Source: Bacteroidales bacterium (GTDB lineage Bacteria; Bacteroidota; Bacteroidia; Bacteroidales; Muribaculaceae). From it: a DNA stretch of 64,000 nt. The position numbers were made by a program, and so were the translations under genes. The stretch spans positions 112,496-176,495 of the forward strand of contig SUXH01000003.1 of NCBI GenBank assembly GCA_015061055.1. Reading direction: 5' to 3'. The notes below the pieces were generated by a model, which was given only the letters and a program-made list of their open reading frames with translations, was not told the origin of the DNA and did not search any database. Positions 1 to 7,044 of the stretch are shown one piece after another; positions within the stretch are counted from its first letter, which is position 1; each line of letters opens with the position of its first letter.

Positions 1-230
1 ACATTTTTGAGTTGTTCGTCACTACCTTCATCTGTTAAGTCTCCGGCCAATACCACAAGTTCCGTTTCATTACTATTAATATCAGCTATAACTTCCTTCA
101 ACTTATCTTCGCGATGATTGCCTGGAGTAATGTGAATATCTGCAATTAATGAAATTTTCTCTGCATTCATACAGAATCCAGAAATACCAAGTAATGCTGA
201 TAGCATTACATGTTTTAATTTAATATTCAT
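1..230 (-). CDS. Metallophosphoesterase, exported, N-terminal fragment
   Basis: This is the first 76 codons of a gene that runs off the left edge. The N-terminus has a basic start and a hydrophobic stretch (about residues 6-20), which reads as a signal peptide. Two calcineurin-like metal-binding motifs follow: DIH (D-x-H) near residue 31, and GDLTDEG (GDxxD/E-type block) near residue 63. Known members hydrolyse phosphate mono- or diesters using a two-metal centre. An exported Bacteroidetes member could act on periplasmic phosphoesters, but the substrate cannot be told from this fragment. It is divergent from the ABC-F gene at 329. A TATTTTTG box on the minus strand (263-270) is a plausible -7 element. 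The family call is good; the specific function is open. Confidence 0.75.
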   Translation of the reverse strand, partial: MNIKLKHVMLSALLGISGFCMNAEKISLIADIHITPGNHREDKLKEVIADINSNETELVVLAGDLTDEGSDEQLKN

Positions 231-262
231 AAGCTAAATAATTTTTAAAATTTATATTTTTA

Positions 263-296
263 CAAAAATACAACATTTCGGTCTAATCTAAGCAAT
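263..296 (-). promoter_or_regulatory. Candidate promoter of the metallophosphoesterase gene
   Basis: On the minus strand TATTTTTG (270-263) fits the Bacteroides -7 consensus TAnnTTTG. ATTG (296-293) lies 22 nt upstream as a possible -33 element, slightly further than the usual 19-21. Match by eye only. Confidence 0.4.
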
Positions 297-316
297 TATA
301 TTCACAAACTTTTTAT

Positions 317-324
317 TAATTTTG
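317..324 (+). promoter_or_regulatory. Candidate -7 element directly before the ABC-F start codon
   Basis: TAATTTTG at 317-324 matches TAnnTTTG exactly and ends only 4 nt before the ATG at 329. If used, the mRNA would have almost no leader. I see no TTTG or TTG at the expected -33 distance, so the box could be chance in AT-rich DNA. Confidence 0.35.
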
Positions 325-328
325 CTTT

Positions 329-2110
329 ATGGAAAGTATTTTGCAAATAGAGAACTTAACGAAATCTTATGGAGATCGTTTACTTTTTGGTGATATAACG
401 TTTGGTGTTAATGAAGGCGATAAGATTGGTATTATTGCAAAAAATGGAACAGGTAAATCAACACTGTTGAAAATTTTGTGTAATAAAGAGGATTATGATA
501 GTGGTAATATCATTTATCGTCAAGATGTACGTGTGGGATTTTTAGAACAAACTCCAGAACTTAATCCCAATAAAACGGTTCTTGAGGTTTGTATGGAAAA
601 CTACAATAGTAACGAGGATGATGTTTGGGATTATGAGAATAGGATGAAACAAACTCTATCTCAACTCAAGATTACTGATTTTAATCAAAAGATTTCAGAA
701 TTATCAGGAGGTCAATTGAAACGTGTTGCACTATCTAAAATCATTATAAAAAAATGTGACCTAATTATTTTAGATGAACCTACTAACCATTTAGATATAG
801 ATATAATTGAATGGCTTGAAGGTTATTTATCAAGAAATAAAGTAACCCTTTTAATGGTTACACACGATAGGTATTTTTTAGATAAGGTGTGTAATAAAAT
901 CATAGAGATTGACCAACAAACAATATACACATACCAAGGTAATTATAATTACTATCTAGAAAAGAGACAAGAACGAATTGAAGCTCAAACTGCTGAAATA
1001 GAAAAAGCGCGCAATTTATATAGAACTGAACTTGAATGGATACGCCGCCAGCCACAAGCTCGTGGGACAAAAGCCAAATATCGTATTGACGCTTTTTATG
1101 AGTTAAAAGAGGTTGCTAATAAGCGTATTAATGAGAATAATGTACAATTAAATGTCAAGTCATCTTATATTGGCTCCAAAATTTTTGAAGCTATAAATGT
1201 AAAAAAGCGATTTGGCGATAAAATTATTCTTAATGAATTTAACTACAATTTTTCGAGATACGAAAAATTAGGTATTGTGGGATCTAATGGTGTTGGTAAA
1301 TCTACATTCATTAAGTTATTATTAGGAATAACAACTCCGGATAGTGGATATTTTGACATAGGTGAAACTGTAAGTTTTGGATATTATAGCCAAGAAGGTA
1401 TGCAGTTTGACGAATCTATGAAAGTTATTGATGCTGTAACTAAAATTGCAGAAATTGTAGTATTTGATGAGAAAACTAAATATACAGCGTCTCAATTTCT
1501 AAACTTATTCTTGTTCTCTCCTGCTGATCAACAAAAATTTATATATAAGCTGAGTGGTGGAGAAAAGCGCAGACTCTATCTTGCGACAATTCTTATGAAG
1601 AAGCCAAACTTCTTGATATTAGATGAGCCAACTAATGATTTGGATATTATCACACTTGAAATCCTTGAAGAATATCTAAGTAAATTTAATGGTTGTGTTA
1701 TAATCATAAGCCACGATCGTTTTTTTATGGATAAAACAGTAGATCATCTATTCATTTTTGAAGGGAATGGGATAATAAAGGATTTTCCAGGTAATTATTC
1801 AGAATATCGTGAATGGTATGTATTAAAAGAAAAAGAGAAAGAATCTAAGAATAAGGTCACCAAATCTATTGCTCCACAATGTAAACGTGATAATAGTAAC
1901 AAAATGACCTTTAAAGAAAAAAAAGAATTCGAAGCTCTTGAAAAAGAAATAGAGACATTAACTAACGAGAAAAACAGAATTGAAGAAATCTTTCAAACCG
2001 GTGCATCTCCCGAAGAAATGCTTAAATTATCGTCTCGATATGCAGAAATAAAAGATTCCTTAGACGAAAAAGAGCTAAGATGGCTTGAACTAAGCGAAAA
2101 AGATAATTAA
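329..2110 (+). CDS. uup: ABC-F family ATPase, Uup-like
   Basis: A soluble tandem ABC ATPase of 593 residues with no membrane segments. First cassette: Walker A around 34-45 (KNGTGKST), signature LSGGQ at 125-129, Walker [11 protein letters not shown] at 147-156. Second cassette: Walker [10 protein letters not shown] near 318-326, signature LSGGE near 408-412, Walker [10 protein letters not shown] near 431-439. The linker between cassettes carries the [14 protein letters not shown] block typical of Uup, and residues about 525-590 form a charged coiled coil like the Uup DNA/RNA-binding C-terminus. ABC-F proteins act on the ribosome or nucleic acid, not in transport; Uup is linked to ribosome function and tandem-repeat stability. 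The gene stands alone, with 98 bp to the divergent gene on its left. EttA is the main alternative, but the C-terminal coiled coil favours Uup. Confidence 0.85.
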   Translation: MESILQIENLTKSYGDRLLFGDITFGVNEGDKIGIIAKNGTGKSTLLKILCNKEDYDSGNIIYRQDVRVGFLEQTPELNPNKTVLEVCMENYNSNEDDVWDYENRMKQTLSQLKITDFNQKISELSGGQLKRVALSKIIIKKCDLIILDEPTNHLDIDIIEWLEGYLSRNKVTLLMVTHDRYFLDKVCNKIIEIDQQTIYTYQGNYNYYLEKRQERIEAQTAEIEKARNLYRTELEWIRRQPQARGTKAKYRIDAFYELKEVANKRINENNVQLNVKSSYIGSKIFEAINVKKRFGDKIILNEFNYNFSRYEKLGIVGSNGVGKSTFIKLLLGITTPDSGYFDIGETVSFGYYSQEGMQFDESMKVIDAVTKIAEIVVFDEKTKYTASQFLNLFLFSPADQQKFIYKLSGGEKRRLYLATILMKKPNFLILDEPTNDLDIITLEILEEYLSKFNGCVIIISHDRFFMDKTVDHLFIFEGNGIIKDFPGNYSEYREWYVLKEKEKESKNKVTKSIAPQCKRDNSNKMTFKEKKEFEALEKEIETLTNEKNRIEEIFQTGASPEEMLKLSSRYAEIKDSLDEKELRWLELSEKDN

Positions 2111-2162
2111 ATGGTCATTTTTTACTTTAAAATTGCAATTATTTTCATTTTTCTTATACAGA

Positions 2163-2196
2163 ATTGTATCTAAATGGATTATTTTGTATATATTTG
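2163..2196 (+). promoter_or_regulatory. Candidate promoter of the ECF sigma factor gene
   Basis: TATATTTG at 2189-2196 matches TAnnTTTG exactly, with ATTG at 2163-2166 a little far upstream (22 nt). This predicts a leader of about 70 nt before the ATG at 2274. Confidence 0.5.
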
Positions 2197-2273
2197 CCGA
2201 ATATTATTCTAATAACAATTAAAATTAACTGCCTATTGACATAACATTACTCAAATTTTAAAATATTTTTATA

Positions 2274-2864
2274 ATGGAAGACTTAATCAATCTTTCGGAT
2301 GAAAAATTGGTAATGTTATATGCAGATGGTTTAAATCAAGCATTTGATATTTTAGTAGAAAAATATAAGGATAAAGTTTATTCTTATATCTTACATATTG
2401 TAAAATGTGAAGATTTAGCGGATGATTTATTTCAAGAAACATTTGTAAAAGCTATTATGACAATCAACCAGGGACGATACACTGAAAGTGGTAAATTCTT
2501 ACCTTGGATATATCGTATTGCCCATAACCTTATTATTGATACATTCCGACAAGAAAAATCAGTAAACACTGTGTCATCAGATTCAGAAGAAATAAATATT
2601 CTTAATAGAAAAGAACTTTGTGAATCTACAATTGAAGATTCATTAATAACAGAGCAAATACATAAAGATATAAAAAATATTGTTAATGCGTTACCGCAAA
2701 GTCAACGCGATGTTTTAACTATGCGGTATTATAAGAATATGAGTTTCAAAGAAATAGCAGACATTACAAATGTAAGTATAAATACTGCGCTAGGTAGAAT
2801 GAGATACGCAATTATGAATATGAGACGTATTGCAGAAGAGAATAACATTATATTGACAATGTAA
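2274..2864 (+). CDS. RNA polymerase sigma factor, ECF (sigma-70) family
   Basis: A 196-residue protein with the two-domain ECF layout. Region 2 spans roughly residues 18-90 and includes the core-binding helix DDLFQETFVKA and the -10 recognition segment ending in IDTFRQEK. Region 4, a helix-turn-helix, spans roughly 139-185, starting LPQSQRDVLTMRYY and continuing through FKEIADITNVSINTALGRM. It should direct RNA polymerase to a small set of promoters. No gene with an anti-sigma transmembrane protein lies next to it; the only downstream partner is a 52-residue ORF 83 nt away on the same strand. This makes it unlike the FecI/FecR pairs common in the phylum. The regulon cannot be inferred from the window. 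Confidence 0.9.
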   Translation: MEDLINLSDEKLVMLYADGLNQAFDILVEKYKDKVYSYILHIVKCEDLADDLFQETFVKAIMTINQGRYTESGKFLPWIYRIAHNLIIDTFRQEKSVNTVSSDSEEINILNRKELCESTIEDSLITEQIHKDIKNIVNALPQSQRDVLTMRYYKNMSFKEIADITNVSINTALGRMRYAIMNMRRIAEENNIILTM

Positions 2865-2947
2865 TATTTTATATAATATTTTTTTAATAATATAATATAA
2901 GGCACATCTTTTTCGTTACTAATAATGAAACAATAAAAGATTTGCCT

Positions 2948-3106
2948 ATGCATAAAAACTTTACTCTAACAAACAAACTTAATTCATTAAAATCAAAGAC
3001 AACCGGGCCCAAAGAGTGTAGCATTAATTTCATCAAACAATTTGCTCGTGTATGCTCAGCAAAAAAAATGAATTGTCCGGAATTAAGCGTATTTATTATG
3101 AATTAG
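2948..3106 (+). CDS. Small orphan ORF (52 aa) downstream of the sigma factor
   Basis: ATG at 2948 to TAG at 3104-3106 encodes 52 residues, rich in Lys, Asn and Thr, with the central segment NFIKQFARVCSAKK. There is no membrane segment or signal peptide. It follows the ECF gene on the same strand and ends directly at a perfect 40-bp palindrome that can terminate the transcript, so it sits inside what looks like a two-gene unit. I do not recognise the family with certainty. Short Bacteroidales proteins with an FI(K/R)QFAR-like segment seem familiar to me, but I cannot verify this. It could be a small regulator of the sigma factor or a chance ORF; the tight fit between ORF end and terminator supports a real gene. 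Confidence 0.5.
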   Translation: MHKNFTLTNKLNSLKSKTTGPKECSINFIKQFARVCSAKKMNCPELSVFIMN

Positions 3107-3146
3107 TAATACGAAAAAAGCTCAAATTTGAGCTTTTTTCGTATTA
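3107..3146. terminator. Bidirectional terminator, perfect 40-bp palindrome
   Basis: The sequence from 3107 to 3146 is a perfect inverted repeat centred at 3126/3127. Each arm holds a GAAAAAAGCTC-type core, so both strands give a hairpin with an internal T-run. It starts one base after the 52-aa ORF stop and contains the stop codon of the convergent permease gene (3144-3146). Confidence 0.8.
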
Positions 3147-4367
3147 AAACTTAACAGATCTTGATGGATGTATTGTGGATATTATACGAGCAGGCATTAA
3201 TAAAGTTAGATAGGATATAATAATTATACCGATATTTAACACAAATAGATGTATCCAATTAATATCAATAGGTACATACGACATATAGTATGCTTCAGCG
3301 TCAAGCGTAATCAAATGATACTTATTTTGTAAATATGCAATAATTAAAACTATAGTATTTCCTATTATCAATGATTTAAGAATTAACTTGTTCGTAACAT
3401 ATATAAAAATCCTACTGATTGAATTATTAGTTGCACCTAAAGATTTTAAAATCCCAATCATATTCACTTTTTCAAGCACTATCATTAACATACCGGCAAT
3501 CAGAGTAAATGAAGTTACTATTAACATTATAATAATTATAATTATTACATTCATATCCAATAAATGCAACCACGTAAAATATGTCGAATTTAAAATCTTT
3601 GTATTTGTAACATAATAGTTATCAGTTGTGTGTAATGAGTTTACTAAATTATTCATTGAAAGTGTCGTATTATCAATCAATGACTTATCACAGCAATTTA
3701 TACCTATATAGCTACATTCATTACTAGACATACCACATACATTTCGTATTATATCTATTCCCCCAATAATATAATTATTATCAAAATCCTCTATATCAGT
3801 TTTATAGATTCCTGAAATAATTAAATTACGAACCTTAATATTATCATTGATAAAATAAGCTCTAATCTTTTCACCTACTTTTATTTTTAACGCATCAGCA
3901 GTAGTTTTAGATATAATTATGCTATTTGATGTTGTAGTGAGGTCAGGTATTTTTCCATCAATTATGTTTGATGATAAATAGTCCCAATTATAGCTTTTGT
4001 CAACACCTTTAAAATATCCTCCTTTAAAGTCTTTTTCAGTTTTTAATACAACAGACTTCTCTACAAATACGGAAATATCTTTAATGTTATTAGTTTCTCT
4101 TATTTTACTAATTATGGTTGAGTCTATTTTAAGAGAATAATTTAATTTAGGATTATATTCAACTGACTTAATTTTAATATGCGAGTCTAAGCTATAAAGT
4201 TTCTCCGTAATTTCATTCTTAAAACCTTCCACTATCATAACCGACAATAGCATTATTACTATTGCTAATGTCATTCCTATAATAGCAACATTGAGACTCG
4301 GCGTGTCATTAGAATTTCCGGCCCTATTCGATTTTATTCGATTAGCAATTATAAATTCAAATTTCAT
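3144..4367 (-). CDS. ABC transporter permease, LolC/LolE (FtsX/MacB) family
   Basis: A 407-residue inner-membrane protein. One transmembrane helix lies near residues 26-48, then a long periplasmic domain of the MacB-PCD type, then three C-terminal helices (about 272-298, 320-345 and 370-395) forming the FtsX domain. This 1+3 topology is that of LolC/LolE, which extract lipoproteins from the inner membrane with the ATPase LolD. No ATPase gene is adjacent, which is common for this family in Bacteroidetes. Its stop codon lies inside the shared terminator palindrome, and it starts 66 nt downstream of the tmRNA 3' end on the same strand. Function as a lipoprotein exporter is inferred from topology; a macrolide-type exporter or FtsX-like role is possible. 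Confidence 0.75.
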   Translation of the reverse strand: MKFEFIIANRIKSNRAGNSNDTPSLNVAIIGMTLAIVIMLLSVMIVEGFKNEITEKLYSLDSHIKIKSVEYNPKLNYSLKIDSTIISKIRETNNIKDISVFVEKSVVLKTEKDFKGGYFKGVDKSYNWDYLSSNIIDGKIPDLTTTSNSIIISKTTADALKIKVGEKIRAYFINDNIKVRNLIISGIYKTDIEDFDNNYIIGGIDIIRNVCGMSSNECSYIGINCCDKSLIDNTTLSMNNLVNSLHTTDNYYVTNTKILNSTYFTWLHLLDMNVIIIIIIMLIVTSFTLIAGMLMIVLEKVNMIGILKSLGATNNSISRIFIYVTNKLILKSLIIGNTIVLIIAYLQNKYHLITLDAEAYYMSYVPIDINWIHLFVLNIGIIIISYLTLLMPARIISTIHPSRSVKF

Positions 4368-4390
4368 AGAGAAATCACTAATAAATTTAA

Positions 4391-4420
4391 AAACAGGAAG
4401 AAATATATTTCCTCCTGTTT
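4391..4420 (-). terminator. Terminator of the tmRNA gene
   Basis: Two near-complementary 10-nt arms (AAACAGGAGG and CTTCCTGTTT on the minus strand, one G-U pair) surround an AT loop and are followed by further T residues. It lies 14 nt after the mature tmRNA 3' end. Confidence 0.65.
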
Positions 4421-4433
4421 TATTTAATATTTG

Positions 4434-4827
4434 TGGAGCTGGAGGGGTTTGAACCCTCGTCCAAACGCGGAACCAATAAGCTTTCTACACGCTTAGTCTC
4501 TACTTGATTTTCGGAATCAGACAGGCTAAAGACAACCAATCTAAAACTTATCCTTTAAATTTAAAGTGATACCCAAGGCTTAAACCACTCGATTCCCGAC
4601 TTTATAGCACCACCATATCGAAGCGTCTCGGGAACAAACAATCGGGTGATGTCTTGTCTCCGCAACTGTTGCAGAGATTAAGCTGATCTACTATACTTCA
4701 ATCAAGCAGCAAGAGCGTAGTTATTTTCGCCAGTTAAATTTTTGATGTCTGATATTATAGAGCATAGCCATCATCGCTCTGCGTGCTTACTTACCGCCTC
4801 TACACGCTGTCAAAGCCAGTCAGCCCC
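4434..4827 (-). ncRNA. ssrA: Transfer-messenger RNA (tmRNA)
   Basis: Read on the minus strand, the 5' end GGGGCUG (from 4827) pairs with the 3' end CAGCUCC plus discriminator A (4434) to make the tRNA-like acceptor stem. A T-arm GGGTTCAAACCCC precedes the 3' end. The tag reading frame (4702-4731) encodes GENNYALAA followed by TGA, the expected hydrophobic degron ending ALAA. The RNA rescues stalled ribosomes with SmpB and tags the product for proteases such as ClpXP, whose genes are at 43864-45796. The encoded 3' end reads ...CUCCA followed by CAA, so the terminal CCA must be added after transcription. Confidence 0.96.
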
Positions 4828-4850
4828 GTATGGTTTCAGTATTTCATTTG

Positions 4851-4858
4851 CAAAGATA
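4851..4858 (-). promoter_or_regulatory. Candidate -7 element of the tmRNA promoter
   Basis: TATCTTTG on the minus strand (4858-4851) matches TAnnTTTG exactly and lies 23 nt before the mature tmRNA 5' end, leaving room for a short leader removed by RNase P. No clear -33 element. Confidence 0.5.
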
Positions 4859-4919
4859 AGAATCTTTCCTGAATTTTTTACTCTAAATCTCAAAAAGTCA
4901 GGAAAAATACATGATATCG

Positions 4920-5774
4920 TTAATTCTTCTTCAAACAAACCATAGCCCACTTGTTATCTTCCTTAACAAACAAATACTCTAATGAGTTTGCGATACCAGC
5001 TTGTTTAATCATACTAACTTCTTCAATATAAAAACCACTTAAAAGCATAATACCATCTTTCTTCAGCATTCTAGCATAATGATTAATGTCACTTAAAATA
5101 ACATTCTTATTTATATTCGCTAGTACAATATCAAACTCACAATCTTCATAATTGTCTAGACAACTTGCATCACCTCTAATTATCGTTATATGCTTCTTAA
5201 CATCATTTAATTCAATGTTTTCCAATGCATTTAGAAAGGCTGCTTCATCGATTTCGACACCAACTGCATTAGCTGCCCCATGCATTACACTAATGATTGA
5301 TAATATACCTGTACCTGTACCCATATCAAGAATCTTTTGATTATCAAGATTCATTGACAATAGTTCAGTTACAATAAGATTAGTTGTGGAATGATGCCCT
5401 GTTCCGAATGCCATTTTGGGATCAATCACAACATCATACTGCATCTTAGGATAGTCGGTGTGAAAAGAGCTATGAATAACACATTTATTTGCAATTACCA
5501 TTGGTTTGAAGAAATTTTTCTCCCACTGCTCATTCCAATCTTTACCTTCGATAAAATTCGATTTCCAATCAAATTTGCAAGTAAAAGGGTAAGAATCTAC
5601 AACTTCAGATATCTTTTCTGAGTTATAATGTTCGTGCTTTATAAATGCAGATACACCTTTGTCGTTCTGCACAAAACTTTCAAATCCAATATCACACAAT
5701 AATGCATCTAAAATATCTAATTCAATTTCATTTAAAGGTTGTTGTTGGAAATCAACTTGTATATAATCATTCAT
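4920..5774 (-). CDS. prmA: Ribosomal protein L11 methyltransferase
   Basis: PrmA adds methyl groups from S-adenosylmethionine to ribosomal protein L11. The 284-residue protein has the two-domain layout: a small N-terminal substrate-recognition domain (about 1-95), then a Rossmann methyltransferase. Visible motifs are DPKMAFGTGHHST (118-130), SAM motif I LDMGTGTGILS (149-159) and LANINKNVI near 208, the PrmA version of the catalytic loop. It is the last gene of a tight five-gene minus-strand operon; the preceding 95-aa gene ends 2 nt before its ATG. That neighbourhood of small membrane-associated proteins is unrelated to L11, so co-transcription may just be economical. Confidence 0.92.
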   Translation of the reverse strand: MNDYIQVDFQQQPLNEIELDILDALLCDIGFESFVQNDKGVSAFIKHEHYNSEKISEVVDSYPFTCKFDWKSNFIEGKDWNEQWEKNFFKPMVIANKCVIHSSFHTDYPKMQYDVVIDPKMAFGTGHHSTTNLIVTELLSMNLDNQKILDMGTGTGILSIISVMHGAANAVGVEIDEAAFLNALENIELNDVKKHITIIRGDASCLDNYEDCEFDIVLANINKNVILSDINHYARMLKKDGIMLLSGFYIEEVSMIKQAGIANSLEYLFVKEDNKWAMVCLKKN

Positions 5775-5776
5775 AA

Positions 5777-6064
5777 TTATTTTTTTGTTTTTCTAAAGTA
5801 GTTTATAACGTTAACTGCCAATCTTACACCTTTCGCAAAAAGAAACATTTTTTGTATCAATGTCATTTTTGAAGTTATACCACTCAAAGCATTAGCTTTG
5901 TTATTAGATAATGCTGGTATTGTGGTGGTAAATTTGCGTTTTAAATACTCTTTTTGCATTTCAAGTCTGATAAGCGAAGATGCTCGCATAAACTTGAGTT
6001 CTTCTAATGTAACACCATTCCACGAGTTAGCACTATTTGACTCTATATTATTGTTTGTATTCAT
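5777..6064 (-). CDS. Uncharacterised 95-aa protein in the YtxH/holin-X operon
   Basis: I do not recognise this protein. It starts with a polar N-terminus rich in Asn and Ser, then a helical segment LEELKFMRASSLIRLEMQKE (about 20-39), a Ser/Asn/Ala-rich stretch, and a basic amphipathic C-terminus (KMFLFAKGVRLAVNVINYF) that could lie on a membrane. No signal peptide is visible. Its ATG overlaps the stop of the holin-X-like gene by 4 nt (ATGA) and its own stop is 2 nt before prmA, so translation is coupled to both. The context suggests a partner of the small membrane proteins upstream. A real gene on the strength of its operon fit; function unknown. Confidence 0.65.
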   Translation of the reverse strand: MNTNNNIESNSANSWNGVTLEELKFMRASSLIRLEMQKEYLKRKFTTTIPALSNNKANALSGITSKMTLIQKMFLFAKGVRLAVNVINYFRKTKK

Positions 6065-6408
6065 TTATTTGGCGAATTTAAAAACAATTTTGTAACGAAT
6101 CTTGCTATGGGATTAATGATTAATGTTTTTTTAAATATAAAAACAATTATAAGCAAGAATAAGAATGCTCCACAAACAATGAGGTTGGCAATACATTCAC
6201 TTTTAAATATTTGAACTAACCAATCAACTAATGCTTCCGATAAAAAGAAAAGAGCACAAGTCGACAATACAATTACAATTCCAACAAATGTCATTGAAGT
6301 TATTAAAATTGTGATTTTTTCGACTGCAGTTAGCTTTGCATAATCAATTTGTAAAGTTAAATATTTTTTTATTTCACCCCACAATTCCTTATATGTTGAT
6401 GTATCCAT
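6061..6408 (-). CDS. Holin-superfamily III (holin-X-like) membrane protein
   Basis: A 115-residue protein with two strong transmembrane helices (about 33-58 and 72-92) joined by a short loop, and charged ends. This matches the small membrane proteins annotated as putative Actinobacterial holin-X, which in Bacteroidetes are chromosomal envelope proteins, not phage lysis proteins. It sits between a YtxH gene and the 95-aa orphan, overlapping the latter by 4 nt. YtxH plus holin-X-like gene pairs are a known combination in this phylum and are usually tied to envelope stress; that role is family knowledge, not something this sequence shows. Confidence 0.7.
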   Translation of the reverse strand: MDTSTYKELWGEIKKYLTLQIDYAKLTAVEKITILITSMTFVGIVIVLSTCALFFLSEALVDWLVQIFKSECIANLIVCGAFLFLLIIVFIFKKTLIINPIARFVTKLFLNSPNK

Positions 6409-6458
6409 AAATGCAATATGATTAGGGCGTAATATTTGTACTACGCCCTTGTGCTTTA

Positions 6459-6665
6459 TTATGCTTTACTATCTTCAATTTCTGCTGTAATTTGGTCAAC
6501 TAGTTCGCTGACATCATCATCACTGAAATCAATTCCTCTTTCTTTTAGCATACGTTTTATACGTGCTCTTAAATCACTACCCTTTTCCGGTGCAAAAAGA
6601 ATTGCTGTGACACACCCAACAGCAGCACCACCTAAAAATGCATATAATAAACTGCTATATTTCAT
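6459..6665 (-). CDS. YtxH domain protein, second copy (68 aa)
   Basis: A small membrane-anchored protein. A glycine/alanine-rich hydrophobic helix (AFLGGAAVGCVTAILFAPEK, about 9-28) is followed by the typical YtxH transition to a basic/acidic helix (GSDLRARIKRML). The C-terminal 25 residues are acidic. An in-frame TTG lies further upstream (to 6686) but would overlap the preceding gene; the ATG at 6665 leaves a 10-nt gap and is preferred. It is a clear paralogue of the gene just upstream: both have the helix, the LFAP-x-KG motif and the KxGI(D/N) turn. YtxH proteins are often stress-induced; their biochemical role is unknown. Confidence 0.75.
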   Translation of the reverse strand: MKYSSLLYAFLGGAAVGCVTAILFAPEKGSDLRARIKRMLKERGIDFSDDDVSELVDQITAEIEDSKA

Positions 6666-6675
6666 AAATTTATAC

Positions 6676-6873
6676 TTATTTTTCAAATTCTGTTGTTAAT
6701 TCTTCTACAAGTTCATCCATCTTTTTGCCAGTGAGATTTATGCCCTTTTTTCTCAAACATTCTACTATCTTTTTGCGAGTTTCAGTTCCTTTATCAGGTG
6801 CAAAAAGAAGACCAACTGCAGCACCGGCGATTGCACCACCAACTACTGCTAAAATAACGTGTAAAGGTTTCAT
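6676..6873 (-). CDS. YtxH domain protein, first copy (65 aa)
   Basis: First gene of the operon running to prmA. A hydrophobic small-residue helix (about residues 5-25) ends in LLFAPDKGTETRKKI, the standard YtxH signature, followed by a short cytoplasmic helix and an acidic end. It is paralogous to the 68-aa gene downstream and arose by tandem duplication or serves as a paired subunit. A good promoter lies upstream at 6947-6978. Confidence 0.78.
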   Translation of the reverse strand: MKPLHVILAVVGGAIAGAAVGLLFAPDKGTETRKKIVECLRKKGINLTGKKMDELVEELTTEFEK

Positions 6874-6946
6874 ATCATCTAAGTTTTAATTATTATACTT
6901 CAATTATATTAACAATTTATTATCTAATTAGTTAATTATGTTACCA

Positions 6947-6978
6947 CAAAAATACAAATATTTTCAACATAGTACAAC
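6947..6978 (-). promoter_or_regulatory. Promoter of the YtxH-YtxH-holin-orphan-prmA operon
   Basis: On the minus strand TATTTTTG (6954-6947) matches TAnnTTTG and GTTG (6978-6975) lies exactly 20 nt upstream, fitting the Bacteroides -33/-7 pair. It is back-to-back with the uvrA promoter. Confidence 0.6.
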
Positions 6979-6992
6979 TATATAAAAGTTTT

Positions 6993-7024
6993 TTTGTACA
7001 AATAAGATGAATGTTGTATTTTTG
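6993..7024 (+). promoter_or_regulatory. Promoter of uvrA
   Basis: TTTG at 6993-6996, a 20-nt spacer, then TATTTTTG at 7017-7024: a full match to the Bacteroides vegetative promoter. It predicts a leader of about 15 nt before the ATG at 7045. No LexA-like operator was recognised. Confidence 0.75.
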
Positions 7025-7044
7025 TTTTTTTAAATTTTACAGAA

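Noticed and set aside
4742..4945. 67-codon plus-strand ORF across the tmRNA gene
   Set aside because: It lies antisense to the tmRNA and the end of prmA and has no coding character.
6061..6408. Prophage lysis module suggested by the holin-like gene
   Set aside because: No endolysin, phage structural or integrase gene is near. Holin-X-like proteins are common chromosomal genes in this phylum.
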